Part shown: piece by piece, positions 14,901 through 31,900 of the stretch
Layout: every line of letters starts with the position of its first letter
How positions within the stretch are numbered: the stretch's first letter is position 1
Assembly (NCBI GenBank): GCA_023333565.1
Contig: JAJKFH010000611.1
Span: 1,178,001-1,242,000 of the forward strand
Origin: Puffinus mauretanicus
Lineage: Eukaryota > Chordata > Aves > Procellariiformes > Procellariidae
Reading direction: 5' to 3'
Length of the DNA stretch: 64,000 nucleotides
Position numbers and translations under genes: made by a program
Notes under the pieces: generated by a model
Told to the model about the DNA's origin: nothing
Database searches by the model: none
The model's input: the letters and a program-made list of their open reading frames with translations, nothing else

Positions 14901-15988
14901 TGCATCATCTGAAAGTTAAATAAAAACCACATCAGACCAAAATATCGAAACCTCTCCCTTTCATTAACTTTGCTTCCATTACACGTACCAATAATCAAGA
15001 TCTATGCTTTTAATTGTTAGCTACATCACCAATAGTCGTCAGGGATTTTCTAACCAATTCAGACTTTTTTTATAACCGTTTACTTACTTTTCACAATCAT
15101 TTAATATGTTCAGCAATACTTCCATAAATGTTTGCTGAAACAAACTTTAAGTTTCTACATTTAACAGACTAAAAACTTCTAACTTAAGAACACAAACACC
15201 CTGTTTTACATGGGGATGCAACACGATAAAGCAGGGTACAAGCTGCAAGGAAATCCTTGCCCTAGTCCTGATATAAAGCAAATAAAATGCTGGAGGATTA
15301 CCCCTTATCCTTCACGACTGAGATACTTGCATAGTGTGAAATAATTAAACAGAATCCTTTTCCTAACCAATGACACCTATTGACACTAGTAACAACCTCC
15401 GAGACAGTGTGGTGTGCTTGCAAGCTGTTGTATGTGAGAAGGGACAGTGATGGATTCAGCACAATGAGCACATATCCAATGATTCTTAACTCCATTCTTG
15501 ACACACCGTAAGTTAAACAAACCAGCCAAAGATCTGAACACGTTCTGTGTTACAAGGACTATATAGGCATACATAGGAACATGCTATAAAGCCTTCATAG
15601 AAGAAATACAGGCAGCAACTGAACTTTCTATGAAGGCTAGAAATAAAATTTATCAAGCAGATTATTCACTGAACAGTATTTGCTCATCTTTACTGTAGAG
15701 CAGTCAATAGTATAGTAAATCCAAGAGGCTCTGTACAACCCTTAGTTTTCCCAAAGAATAAGAAGGCATTAGCTAACAACAAGCAAAAAAAAAGAATACA
15801 TTTGGAAGGACAGCAAAGAGGAAGAGTAATTCTGAGAAAAAAGGAACAGAAATACAGGAATAGGGGAACAGCAGATACCTTATTCGTTCCTCTTCTGTTT
15901 TTCTCACCATCTGGTCACGGTACAGGACTTCCAGAACAGCATCTCGTTCCAATTCCTTAAGGAAGTTTAGATTAAATTCACAGGCCAT
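1596..15988 (-). CDS. SYTL3: SYTL3, synaptotagmin-like 3 (granuphilin-family Rab27 effector), 5' part; 3' part off the left edge
   Basis: Seven coding exons on the minus strand join in frame to 708 nt (236 residues): 15988-15879, 14490-14275, 10367-10303, 7658-7607, 6233-6167, 5184-5112 and 1720-1596, all with AG/GT junctions. Residues 1-131 are the Slp homology (Rab27-binding) domain: an N-terminal helix with ELERD and LYRDQ, a FYVE-type zinc finger with ligands C63, C66, C80, C83, C88, C91, C102 and C105, and a second helix with GEWFFEERAKKYP. Residues 132-236 are the linker, with HETVG, LLQSYQKL, ISVVPPTPPP, NKSVENLFLSL, SKSQNDM and RRSQSDTA. All of these match mammalian SYTL3 as I remember it. 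In the family, two C2 domains follow and tether Rab27-GTP vesicles to the plasma membrane. No C2 exon was found from 1 to 1595, so the gene continues leftward. Start chosen at the ATG giving MACEFNL, matching the family N-terminus. Confidence 0.93.
5112..5184 (-). CDS. SYTL3: SYTL3 coding exon 6 (residues 171-195)
   Basis: A 73-nt exon encoding ELRESKSFNKSVENLFLSL then TTHIKK, matching the SYTL3-specific FNKSVENLFLSLATHVKK stretch. Acceptor TTGCAG; donor GTAAGT. Confidence 0.91.
5809..5943 (-). repeat. Degraded CR1 LINE fragment
   Basis: On the plus strand, the reversed CR1 3' end (ATCATGAGATCCTTCAGG, then a CAGTCCAGCC box) is followed by the interior 'GGGTGCAGTATTCTAGTG' box, so part of the element is deleted between them. 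It lies in the SYTL3 intron between coding exons 5 and 6. Confidence 0.6.
6167..6233 (-). CDS. SYTL3: SYTL3 coding exon 5 (residues 148-170)
   Basis: A 67-nt exon after TTTCTAG, ending ACG|GTAAAT. It encodes KISVVPPTPPPFTES followed by a diverged TAGSNVT tail. The proline-rich core is the conserved part. Confidence 0.88.
7607..7658 (-). CDS. SYTL3: SYTL3 coding exon 4 (residues 131-148)
   Basis: A short 52-nt exon between CACAG and GTAAGA. It encodes RHETVGAKLLQSYQKL, nearly the mammalian linker segment, and its phases fit both neighbours. Confidence 0.9.
10303..10367 (-). CDS. SYTL3: SYTL3 coding exon 3 (residues 109-131), second Rab27-contact helix
   Basis: It encodes GDVKVKAGEWFFEERAKKYP, with the GxWF motif that Slp and Slac2 proteins use to grip Rab27. 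The donor used is GAAG|GTAAGC; a nearby GTGAAG is a weaker alternative that would shorten the exon. Confidence 0.92.
11909..11935. repeat. T27 homopolymer
   Basis: An uninterrupted run of 27 T in SYTL3 intron 2. It could be the poly(A) end of a minus-strand retrocopy, but the sequence to its right shows no recognisable element or AATAAA signal. Confidence 0.9.
13668..14025 (-). mobile_element. Endogenous retrovirus LTR, partial, in SYTL3 intron 2 (sense to SYTL3)
   Basis: Read on the minus strand it matches the family of the LTR at 39302-39895: the same 'GACAGCTGACCC', the same 'CCATAC..ATGACGTCATGC' block, a TATA box at about 13950-13957, an A/T-rich R/U5 part and a GGTTAAACCATAACA end. A perfect CRE palindrome (TGACGTCA) sits at 13964-13971. 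The upstream U3 part is missing or diverged, and no target duplication was found, so the right end is approximate. No internal retroviral genes are present. Confidence 0.75.
14275..14490 (-). CDS. SYTL3: SYTL3 coding exon 2 (residues 37-109), FYVE-type zinc finger
   Basis: The acceptor AG precedes GAAACTG and the donor is ATGG|GTAAG. It encodes QQLRWKGARN and then four paired-cysteine knuckles (CARC, CNGC, CSEC, CTVC), i.e. the complete zinc-binding module between the two Slp homology helices. An open frame on the opposite strand here (13973-14494) is a shadow. Confidence 0.94.
15879..15988 (-). CDS. SYTL3: SYTL3 coding exon 1 (residues 1-37)
   Basis: It begins with ATG at 15988-15986 and encodes MACEFNLNFLKELERD through TEEERIR, the first Slp homology helix that contacts Rab27 in this family. 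The donor is AG|GTATCT, leaving two bases of codon 37. The 5' UTR boundary upstream could not be fixed. Confidence 0.92.
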
Positions 15989-18861
15989 TTTCCCCAAACT
16001 TCACTTATTTTGTAGACTCCTGTCCTATGGTTCTACTACATCCAGAACGATGGATACTACTTTATAGAGTATAACGTGGTCGGAGTGTTTACTAAGTGCC
16101 TGCGCTCTTACTTGATTGGTGATACGTTTCACTGTGTCATACCCTTGAAGAGAAAAATAACCATGTCTGCCTTCACACAAGTCATCATTTGAGTGTCTCT
16201 GCAACCCAGGGAATATGAACAGTTAGCAAGGTCATAGCAGTCTTGTCTTTTTCACATGAAAGAACTTCTTGTTCTTTTCTTTTTTTCTTTTTTTGCTGAG
16301 AGTGGTTCCAAAGGTATGAGAGCTTGCAGCAAGGTTCCAGATAGGGCTTTAACTGTCACCAGATGGAGGGACAATTCACCAAGAGATGGTGTAAAGGAGT
16401 GGGGGGAATATTTTTTTTTTATTTGGTCTTGTAGATTTGGGATTTCTGGGCCTAGGGAAAAAAAGAATACATGTTACTATCTCTTCTCCTCACCTGCTCA
16501 AGACATTTCAAATAGTACATGAAGACCACATTTTGCTATACTCAGACCTTTCACGCACTAATTCAGATACAGGAGAGGTTTTAAGACAGTCCCGTTCCTC
16601 AGACAGTCTCACCATATTGTCCATTAACACTCAGCCACATACCTTCACATTTTTTGTACAGTCAACATAAAACAACCAATAAAGAAGCTTAAGTTAGTTT
16701 TGAATACAGGCCTACAGGCCCCATGACTGGAAAAGTCATACTGATTGAGACAAAAATGCCCCCTTCTAAGCTCATCTTACTGAAAAGACAAAACACAAGC
16801 CTAAGAGGAAAGAAAGAAAGACACCCCCTAAGAGTCACTTCTATCAATTACCTATGTCTGTTAAGTCTAGATAAACAGTTTAATACCCAACAATGCTATT
16901 ATCTTTGTTAATACACACAAACACTAAAGAGTTAAGATATATATAATTTCCAGCTCAATGCACTAACTGGCTCCAAACTGGTGATGTTAATGTACAAATA
17001 TATGAGAAGTATAAAATTAAAACAGAATCACAACCGTATTTTGGATATATTCTGTGACCTTCACTTTTGTAAAACTCCCACTAAACTAGAAAATAATTTT
17101 AATATACTTTGCACTGAAGCAGAGAAAGAAAATGATTATTCAAACTAATTCAGTGTTAATACTACTGTCTAGCGTGTATTACAAGAAATGTAAGAGAGTT
17201 CCACTTATGGTACACCAAACATTAAAGATGTGTATATGAAAACTGGTTAAGTGTTTCAAACTTCATTTGAACTAAATACATACAGTCAGGCTCTAGGCCG
17301 AAGGTCTAGACACCAGGACAGAAGGGTAAAGCTTTCCCAAAGCAGTTACTGGTGCTTCACTGATGGACCTCAGCTGAGAATCTGCCCAACTATTTGCATA
17401 GCTGGATCATTATTTTAAAATACTGAGTTTTAAGTTTTTAAAAAAAAAAACAAAAACACCAAAACTTCAGATATATAGTGACAATGTGTTTTTGTCGGTG
17501 GAGGGAATTACTTTACATACAGCTTACCCCAATTAAGTTACTTAATTTCACACAAAAAAAGCAGGAGGTGATAATTCATATTTATACACAGTATGCATTC
17601 CATTCTTTTATATTTTTTCATGAAACCCTTCAAGAGACACTAAAAAGACAAAGCATTTCACAGAAGCAGTGTTAACAAAGAAAAAAAAAAAAGATTGGTT
17701 TCCTGTGGAAACAAAAGAGACAGAGATAGGCATAATCATATTTTATTTCCTTACCAACTGCAATTTCACAGGAAATTACTCAGTTGAAACCTGAAAAGCC
17801 TGAGCAATTTTTTAACCCAATATATACGTAATTTTCAAAGGCCCCTGCATCCTTCACCTGCTTCATCTTTTACCTCAAGAATACCTCCCAGGATTGATGA
17901 GCATGTTTAGAGCCTTCAAATCCATTTAAGTCAATACAATCTGAAAGAGCAGTCAGTACAAACTCGGGGACCTCTGCACTCTACTGCATACCAAAACACT
18001 CATTACAGCGTAAGTTATGTTTTCTATAAACTCCTAGGATTTCCAAAGGGTAGCATATCTACAATGTCATCAGAAAATCCTGCTGAAGCACCAGTAAAAG
18101 CTAGCAAATTCATGACAGTCGTTATTAGGTGGATCCAATAAAATCGCTTTAGTGATCTTAAAGAAAATACATTAATGTCTTACAGACCTATTAAGAACGT
18201 GCCACTGTAAAACAGTTACTAAGAGCAACATCTGCAGTTAAGCAAGCAGAAATAGTTGCTATTTGATATCTCCTTCAAATTCTTTAACAAAGGACTTCCT
18301 CCCTTCTTCACAGAAGAGCAGAAAACAAGCCTGTTTTGGGAAATGAGTTTCAGATGACATCTCAGTATATGAAAGATATTGAGGGCATACAGAATATTAG
18401 TTAGAGATGCATATACATTCTTAAAAAACTGTGTTTTCAGCTATTCAAGCTTGCACAAATTTAAATGGTGTGAGGGAAGGAACAGCTTGGAGCCTGCCCT
18501 TCTTTCCACTTTGTCTTGCTCACAGCTATTCCCCCAGACACGGCTTCTGCCCTAGACAGGGCAGGATTCTTCAGGGGGGCCTTCAACCTCAGCCTGTCAG
18601 TGATACTGCAAACACCATCACCAAAACCAGCTGGTCTATTGCTACACTTCATATCCTATTCACAGTGATAAATCATAAGCACTGAATCTAATGCCAGCAG
18701 TAGACTGCCAACAGGGACTAGGATGGAAAGACTAGGATCATCTTCTGGCACCAAACAAGAACAAACTTCCTGCAGAGCGAAGTGCCAGAGGCCCTACGTC
18801 CTACGGTACCTGCACTATGCAGAGAGGGAAAAATTCACCGTGGCTCTCTCACCGCAAGATT

Positions 18862-18985
18862 ATAGAATCGTAGAATGGTTTGGGTCTCACACGCTGCAGA
18901 GAATAAAGCTTAAAATACATCATGTAGCCAGCAGCTCTATCGATATTGCACCTGGACATTCCTACAGTTTGGGTTTTTTTTAATC
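18862..18985 (-). repeat. CR1 LINE 3' tail relic
   Basis: The plus strand reads TATAGAATCGTAGAATGGTT, the reverse of the CR1 terminal TTCTATGATTCTATG repeat, followed by a diverged 3' UTR with 'CAGCAGCTCTATCGATATTG'. Short and old; the right border is uncertain. Confidence 0.55.
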
Positions 18986-21900
18986 TTTATGAAGATTTAA
19001 GCTCAGACAATCGTTGTGTTCTGTCAATTTTTCTTGCACATTCAAAGATAACACAAAATTTACCTTAATGATGAGGTAGCTTTAAGAATAAAGAAAGTAC
19101 TATATCCCCCCAAATGAAGGGGATAACCCTTGTGCCCCACAACAGACTTGAGCTCGTAATCATTTCACAGAGGTGTTCAAATTGGGCTGAAAAGCTCTCT
19201 ATTTTCCTAACAAAAAAGAGCTTTTCTAACACCAAAAGGTGTCTGCATTAGATTAGTTTTCTGGCAGTAATAAAGAAGTGGTGTTTTCAGTAACGACGCT
19301 CTTTGACAGGAAAAAACAATTTTAAAAACCTTCACAGATGCTCTCTTTACCCATCAAATCCAGCTAACTAGCTGTTTTACATGGTCAGCTAACCTCAAAG
19401 CCACGCATCTTCTATGTAAACCCAAAAGCAACAGCAACCATATTAGTAAATACCATGACACTTCTCCCTTTTCAGCACAAAGCTCACATAAAATATTTTG
19501 TTCAAGCATTATTTTAAATTATGTATTTAAAATAATCCAGTGTCAGGCACCTTGCAGATGGGTCAGTAGCTTTCTGAAACTATCATGTGAAGTCTCAAAA
19601 CCATCGTAAAAGGAGATGGGACGACCAACGTGGGTATGTCTTAGGAGAGGGAGGCACGCACACAGTGCCATCTCAGCAGACCATGCTTTTTTCTTTTATA
19701 TCAGGCTAAAATAGTCTGTAGTTATATAACTGAAGAGCCATCGAAAGACCTACCTAGGACAAGGTGAAGTTTGCAAAGGGTAGCTTATTTTTTAAGTTTT
19801 TGAACTTAGAAATGCCTGACTTAGCAAGCTACTTTTTCTCAAAGCAATTTTGCATGTAATGTATTATTGATCTCCTTTCAGATCCTTAAGCATTAGCAAA
19901 TAATGACAATTAAATAAGTATAAATAAACTGATCTTCTAAAGTCACAGCCTTCATTGACTTGAGATAATTGGATTACTCCATCCATTAACCCAGAAGATG
20001 GATGTAATACATCAGTAGCTAGGACACAGGTTAAAGAGGTTCAGAGTAAAAATGATGACAAAAGCTCCTGGAATTTATGGCTGTTTTGTATTCTGCAGAG
20101 GTCAATCACATAAATTTATTCTTAATTAGGAAAATTACAAGTGTTATTTTATACTACCTGGCTGCAACAGTTTTATTTTCACATCCTTGCATATACACAT
20201 GCAAATTATTTATAACTTTTTTGATAATGTTTTACCAAAGTTATGTCTTGTGATTTTAATAACATTCCACCCCAGCACTTAAAGTAAAAAAACAACCAAA
20301 TAAAAAAAAACCCACACAAATGCTTTTTTAAGTTCCAGTTGTGGTCTTTCCATGAAATCTTTGCAGTCTAAAAAACACTATCCCAGTAAGTAAAAAGGCA
20401 TCCCCCTGTGCAATGTCATATAGAACAAATTAAAAAGATGTCCTTACCTTTTCAGCAGACAACAAAGATAGATGCGTGAAAGTAACTGCTTTTAAGAGAT
20501 GAGTAGCACTTTTATTATTTATTTATCTTTCCTTAAAGAAAGCCGGTGGCTGTTCTCCACCCCTTTCCTTCCTTCGGACACCGAAATTAGACTAACGTAT
20601 GTACAGAGGAGCATCCCCAAAAGAGCTAAAAGCAAATGCACTCAAAGAAGAGCTCTAGCGTCACAACAACTTTTGCCATGTCTCTGGTTTTGTTACCAGC
20701 AACAGCAACTAGCAATCAAAGAGAAGTTATTCATTTTCCTAACATTAAGAGGAGGCTCAGCACAAAAGACTATAAAAGCTGACTGATACCATCAAAATAT
20801 GCTCAGTCTTCAAGCCACACACAGGAAGAGAAGTGGGCTTTGAGTTCTACATAATTTATTTTTCTGGTACCATAGATGTGAAAATAGTACTAACCTCAAT
20901 GTCCCCAGGACTCACACAGAAAACACTGCTTGTATCATAAACAGTTATTTCCTGGAGACAAAATAGTTTTCTACTCAGATCTGAATGACAAAGCGATTAG
21001 CAGAGATAGAAGTTCAAAAGAATTCCTTTTTTATGCATCTGTGAAAAGTAGAAAATTATTTTACCTCACAACTGGTAAATCTGATGTCAGATAAAGATTA
21101 AAAGTTGTAACATTTGATTTGGATATCCCAGTTCAGTCTATTACAGAACCAACTGTGAGTAATGAAGTTCAAAATTACACCCAAATTATTTCAAATTCTG
21201 AAGAAGAAGAGAGTCTGTTCTTGCAGGTTGATCTCCTTCCTGGCTCTGCAGGTGAATTGTATGTATAATGCAGAAACCCTTCTTAGTTTTTTGGGTGTTT
21301 TAAGAAATATTCATTTTATTTAAAATTAAACAAAGCACTGCGATTCTATTCACATGGCAAAATTAATCAGCCTGCAATTTTAGAAACTCATTAAATTCAA
21401 TAGGTTCAAACACTTGCACCTGTGCATGTCAAGTTTAATCACCTTCTTCAACCATATCACTGAAGAGAAATCAACTGTTAGTGGGGCACAGAGCTAAGCC
21501 CTACAAAGAGTATATGGATTATTTGGGCCTTCATTTCAGGCAAAAATTTAACTAAATGAAAGACCAGAAATAACCTGAGGATTGTAACTACCCACAGCGA
21601 CATATTTGTAGTATCACAAAGCCAGGCTGGGGAAAGTTAGCTGTACTGCCAGCTTTCCCCTAATATTTAACCAAAGCCTTAATTGCCACTCTGTTACCTC
21701 ATTTTATTTTTCCCTCTCACCCCTGGACATGGAAAACTGCTGCAGTATTTTGTATGCGCTAAGAATGTAACCAAGTTACCACCTTTTGTTCTTTTGGATA
21801 AGCAAGCACCGCTTGTTCAGCCTTCCCATAGTCCTCATTTTTTTGTCTCTGCTTCCTGCTTGGTGGGACCAGCAAGCACAGAGCTGAGAGGAGAGGGGCC

Positions 21901-22195
21901 GAGGGCGAGCTCAGCAGACAGCTGCAGTCCTGCCGTATCCAGGCAGAGTGGGTGCTACCCACAGGGTGCCCACACAGTCCCAAAGTGAGGTGACCGGTCA
22001 GGGTCGTCTTCTTCACGAGAAGCAGGAGGCAGGGCCAGACACGGGACTGGAGACAAGGTCAAAATGTAGGACCGAGGTCCGCTGAAGAGACAGGCCTGGA
22101 GCAGAGGGCGTGGGGTGGAGGCCACAGCTGAGGCCTGTCCGTGCACTTGGGGCCCTGAGGCTGTAACTCGCTCACGACCTGCTTGAAATACAACG

Positions 22196-22365
22196 CCTAT
22201 GACTGGACACAGTATTCCCCGTGAGGCCTTACTGTGCAGAGTATAGTAGAAATGCTGCTTCCCACATCCTGCAAGCTATACGTCCATTTACATACCCCAG
22301 TACGGCATCTCCTTTTTTAACAGCAGCATCCTATGACAGACTGAGGTGAATCGTACCTAATGCAC
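22196..22365 (-). repeat. CR1 LINE interior fragment
   Basis: The plus strand carries ACTGGACACAGTATTCC then GTGAGGCCTTACTGTGCAGAG and, further on, 'CAGTACGGCATCTCC...AGCAGCATC'. These are the reversed boxes of the CR1 reverse-transcriptase region, and reading frames are broken. Confidence 0.65.
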
Positions 22366-23147
22366 TCCCCTACTCTCGTCTATGGAACGGCTACCGAGTG
22401 AGCTGGTCCTGCCCTGTCTGCATTTATAGAGCTGGTTATTCCTGCCTCAGCAAAGGCCTTTGCGCTTGCCTCCAGTAAGTTATTTTCTCCTTTGTTCAGA
22501 CTATTTCTCCAGTTCATGCAGGCCACCCTGAACCTGAACAGCAGCTTCCACTGTTTCCATCGTCTCTCAGAGGTGGTTGGTATCATCAGTAATTTGAGCA
22601 ATCTGTAAACACTGCACATACAAAAAAAAAATCCATAAACTGTGAAAAGTGCACCCTTTAATTTCATCGTCCTAATTCTGATTCTGGCTGCTAAAAACAA
22701 TGGGATCTGCTTAGAACTGTAAGAATTCGCATATTCTTCATGTCTTTCCATGTTGTTTTTTTTTCAGTTCCTGAGCATACATGACATGCTCAGGCCTTCT
22801 TTTCAAGCTGTGTTTCCAGAAACAAGATGCAGGTCCTCCTCCCCAGGGAGGACCTCTAGGATCCACCTCTCCGCAGGCACGCCCACCGAACACAAACAGC
22901 AAGCTGTCCGTATCAAAAACACAGCCGTGACAAGCAGCCTTCTCTCTCTCAACCCCAGGCTTTGGGGCGTTTGACAACGCCATGGCGGTCCCACCACCAT
23001 GCCGAGCGGCATCTCCCCGCCCGGCTCCTGGCCAGGCGCCTCCGCGCTGCCGCTATGGCAACCCCGCCATCTTGCCGGGCTCTGGGCAGGCCGAGCGGCG
23101 CCCGCGGCCCTCCCCGTTGCTACGCGCCCGAGACGCGGAGAGCGCAT

Positions 23148-23435
23148 TGCGCAGGCGTAAAGAGACCGGCGGGGGGCGGCGGGGGGCGGCGGGGGGCGGC
23201 GGGGGGCGGCGGGGGGGGGGGGGGGCCAGGACCGCGCAGGCGCACTGCCAGCCGTTCGGGTGGGGAAGCGCCGGGCTGTACGGAACCCAAGCAGCGACGG
23301 GCGCGCGTCGCGCAGGCGTAGAGCGCCGAGCGGCTTCGGTGGTCGGGCCCCGCCGCGCGCGGGCAGTGCTGCGCAGGCGCCTCGGCCGCCGTAGCCCGAG
23401 GGGGGCGGGGCCGCGGAGCCGGAGTCGCAGGCGCA
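23148..23435 (+). promoter_or_regulatory. Array of five NRF1-like motifs
   Basis: Five near-copies of the NRF1 half-palindrome GCGCAGGCG(C/T)A occur at 23148-23159, 23233-23244, 23309-23320, 23370-23381 and 23424-23435, all in the same orientation and 54-85 nt apart, immediately upstream of DYNLT1. The fifth lacks the leading GC. Binding is inferred from the motif only. Confidence 0.65.
23168..23225 (+). repeat. G-rich decanucleotide tandem repeat, G-quadruplex-prone
   Basis: Four to five tandem copies of a 10-nt unit (GGGGGGCGGC) run into about 15 consecutive G. Many G runs of three or more on one strand predict very stable quadruplexes. The copy number may be unreliable, because such tracts are hard to sequence. 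Confidence 0.9.
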
Positions 23436-23522
23436 CGGCGAGCAGCGGCCGGCGCGTGGGGCGCAGTGGTGAGGGGGCGGTGCCGGGGAGTCGGTTGCGG
23501 CGTGAGGGGCTCCGCCGGCAAG

Positions 23523-28583
<5,061 letters not shown>

Positions 28584-28978
28584 TTGCCTTGGAATCATTC
28601 ATCCTTCTCTCTTCTACTCCAGCACTTGATTCCATCTCTACTCAAACTGTGAATACACTGAACAACTTCCGTTTTTAATGTACTTTTAAAGTAACTTTTT
28701 TCAAACGTAGAAATGTGAAAACATGCTGTTACATGGTTTATGTTTGTACTTAGTATCGTACCAGTGTTGCCATACTGTCTTAACACTTCAAGAACTTCTC
28801 TTCAAGGTGCTAATATTGAAATCTGCTGCAGCGTAAACACTTTCTCTAGATTTCTTTTTTAAGACCAATCTAAATGAGACACCAACTTTCACACTTTGTA
28901 CTCTTGGTTAGCATTAAATTATTGAAATTCATAACCATTGGTGTGACTTGTTTAAACTTAACTCTTTTGTTATTTAAA

Positions 28979-28984
28979 AATAAA
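28979..28984 (+). terminator. DYNLT1: Candidate DYNLT1 polyadenylation signal
   Basis: AATAAA about 400 nt after the stop codon, preceded by ATTAAA at 28913-28918. This gives a 3' UTR of about 0.4 kb. Other signals further on cannot be excluded. Confidence 0.5.
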
Positions 28985-28999
28985 AAGGTTCCAATTCTC

Positions 29000-31900
29000 T
29001 TAATTCTCTTCAAGGTAGTTGAGATACATACCAGAATACAAAGCATTTCCATAATTTTGCTAAAGTCACTACAAAATTGCAAGAAAATGAGACGATGTTT
29101 ATCAGAAAGTAACTTGGCTGCATTTTTGGGACCTGTTTAATCTGATTGTATGGTATTTAGGACATGGAACAGTAACAGAAATAACTATCTTCATTGAACA
29201 AAGACAGATAAGAAGTATTTCACATTCTAGAAGCGCTCAGCAAGCTATACGCGGGTAATCATTCACTACTGCAGCCAATTACATGTCTTAAGTAGGTCTT
29301 GAACTTACCTGCTACCTTCTACTTTGGTTTTGCTGATAGTGAGCGTGATGAGTTCTGATAGTTAGTGAAACATGATCCTTTCTGAAAGGGGGAAAAACTG
29401 CCTCAAGGCGACCTGACTAAATAACATATGAGTAAGTCTCCTGCCTTCTAGAGTAAAATTGCAGAGGAATAACAGGTAAAACAAGTTTTCAGGATAGGCT
29501 TGGATAAGGTTTTCTTTGTCAGCTAATAAAGAAATGGGAGCATGCTATGGATTTCAGACTACCTCTGTGCACTGCTATGCTGCTTCTGTGAGCAGTAGCT
29601 CACTGCTACTGCAGTTAAAAGAGTTACTTGCAAAGCAAGTATGGGAGAGTATTCCTGGGCTAGAGTCAGTCTGAGTGACCTGCATTTGCTTATATTTAGG
29701 AAGCCCTGTCAAATGTTTTCAGAATCTGGCTCTCAGCTAAAGCTGTTGAGAATGAGATGACTGCTGATACAACAGTATGTTTCCACGGTCTGGAAAGACG
29801 TAATGCTGAAAAATCAAATTACAGTAGAAGATTTGTTTTTCATAGTGCTAGGTGCACAGGGGTGCTCTCTGTGATAACACTACTTGGCATATCCAAACAG
29901 GCTGTAGAAAACCCTGTGCTCGGCCAGGCTTCAACCCGCTTCCCTCCTATCCATTTCTGCTGTCAGTAGGGCAAAAAAGTTGTCTTTATCAGCAGGTTTG
30001 GACTTGGTACATGTGAGACAGCTTATAAGCTGTAAGGCTTATATATTTTTGCTAGCATACTAGTTTTCAAACATCTCTGTAAACACATCTCCTTCATGAC
30101 AAGCCACTTCTCTATTTTAGCATACATCCTAGTGAGTGCTACAGGGCTATACTGAGTGTGTGTACTTTATACTGAGGAGTATATACCTTATATTTCTGTA
30201 GCAGAGAGAGTTTTAGCATAGGTTTGACTAGAAACAGTATGCTGAGTATTCAGTGTCAGAAATGATACAACACCTGTAAAAAGAAAATCTTAAAACAAGA
30301 TAGATTGACTGAAGTGCCTGAAATAGTCGTCAGGGTGAGAGAGAAGCTTGTCATAAAGAGAATAAGTCTTTGATCTCTGAATTGCTAAGGAAATTTTTAA
30401 TCATCTGGATGGTTGGATACTTCATCTCCTTTCCATCAGCACACCAGAATAAAGTTGGTAGTGTAGTACCTACTCAGCTATTTATTTACAGTTAAAAGAA
30501 ATAGTTGTTGCACTTTGAGTCAGTATTTACTTCTAGATATACTTGGCTTCTTGGTCAAGCCATTCAAACGTTCCTTGTCCTTTGTTCATGTTAGTAATAG
30601 CAAATCCCTTGATTTTTTTTGCTGTTTGTTCGTTCATGCATGTGCTGAACTGCAGAAAAAATGTTTGAGACGCTTGTCAGTGTACAAGCTGTATGGGAAG
30701 AAAAAACCCTGTTGCATTAAAACAGAAGTTGTGCTACAGAAAGGTAGATACAGTTTTATAGATCGTTTTACATGTGAGCCATAACCAATACTTCTGTTGT
30801 AACAGTTTTAGGACTACAGAAAGAGGTTTGGGGTTGGGGGTTTTTTGGGTGTTGGTTCCCCCCACCCCGAATTAAGATAGGGCTTTTCTGTAAAATACTG
30901 TAGACATTGCATGTTACAGTCTTGATGTTGTGCAGTTACTGATTTTTAAATTTGAATTATCTTCAGACACCTTAGTTTTAATCACATTTTTCAAAGACTG
31001 CTGGCCAGCTCATCTCAGTGCCAAAGCATTAGGGTGATGAGCCTGCAGAGTCCTTGCTCTAGGTAATTAATTGGCTGTAAAAAACAATAGCACAAACTGT
31101 GGGCTGGAGTAGTCGGGAATTATAAATTCAGTCTCTGTTTCCTGTCTCTAGCTTGCTGCCATGGCTCTTCACATGACTACAGCTACAGAAATCAGGGGCA
31201 CGTCAGCCCTGACCTGGAGGGGAGGAGAAGGAAGGGGGAAGTGGGGGCTCATCATTTACGGTAACTAACTGCCACAAATGAGTGGGACCTGTCTTCCACG
31301 TTTAACTGAAACCTAAAGGAAGTGGCTTCAGAATTAACTGCGGCTAGTAAATGAGCACTGCTGTCTCTGATACTAAAGCAGGAGTAAGCCGAGTATACAT
31401 TTGTGCAGAGATGTTTACAGCCGTTTTATGCAGCACACAAGGAAATTTCAGTCTCTCCTCAAGTTTATACAAGGAATGGCATCACCCCATTGTGAGGGTG
31501 ACAATCTACCAGCTGTGAGCAGACTCTTGGAAGATCACAGAATCATAGAATTGTTTAGGTTGGAAAAGACCTTTAAGATCATCAAGTCCAACCGTTAACC
31601 TAGCACTGCCAAGTCCACCACTAAACCATGTCCCTAAGTACCACATCTACACATCTGCAGGGATGGTGACTCCACCACTTCCCTGGGCAGCCTGTTCCAA
31701 GGCTTGACAACCCTTTCCATGAAGAAATTTTTTCTAATGTCCAATCTAAACCTCTCTTGGCACAACTTGAGGCCATTTCCTCTCATCCTATCGCCAGTTA
31801 CTTGGGAGAAGAGACCAACACCCACCTCGCTACAACCTCCTTTCAGGTAGTTGTAGAGCGCGATAAGGTCTCCCCTCAGCCTCCTCTTCTCTGGGCTAAA

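Larger units (their letters stand above)
15989..22950 (-). other. SYTL3: SYTL3 5' intron/UTR region, no coding exon seen
   Basis: Almost 7 kb of AT-rich DNA between the SYTL3 start codon and the CpG island. If SYTL3 starts in the island, as head-to-head synteny suggests, this is 5' UTR plus its first intron. It contains two CR1 relics (18862-18985 and 22196-22365) and otherwise no convincing exon or RNA gene. Confidence 0.5.
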
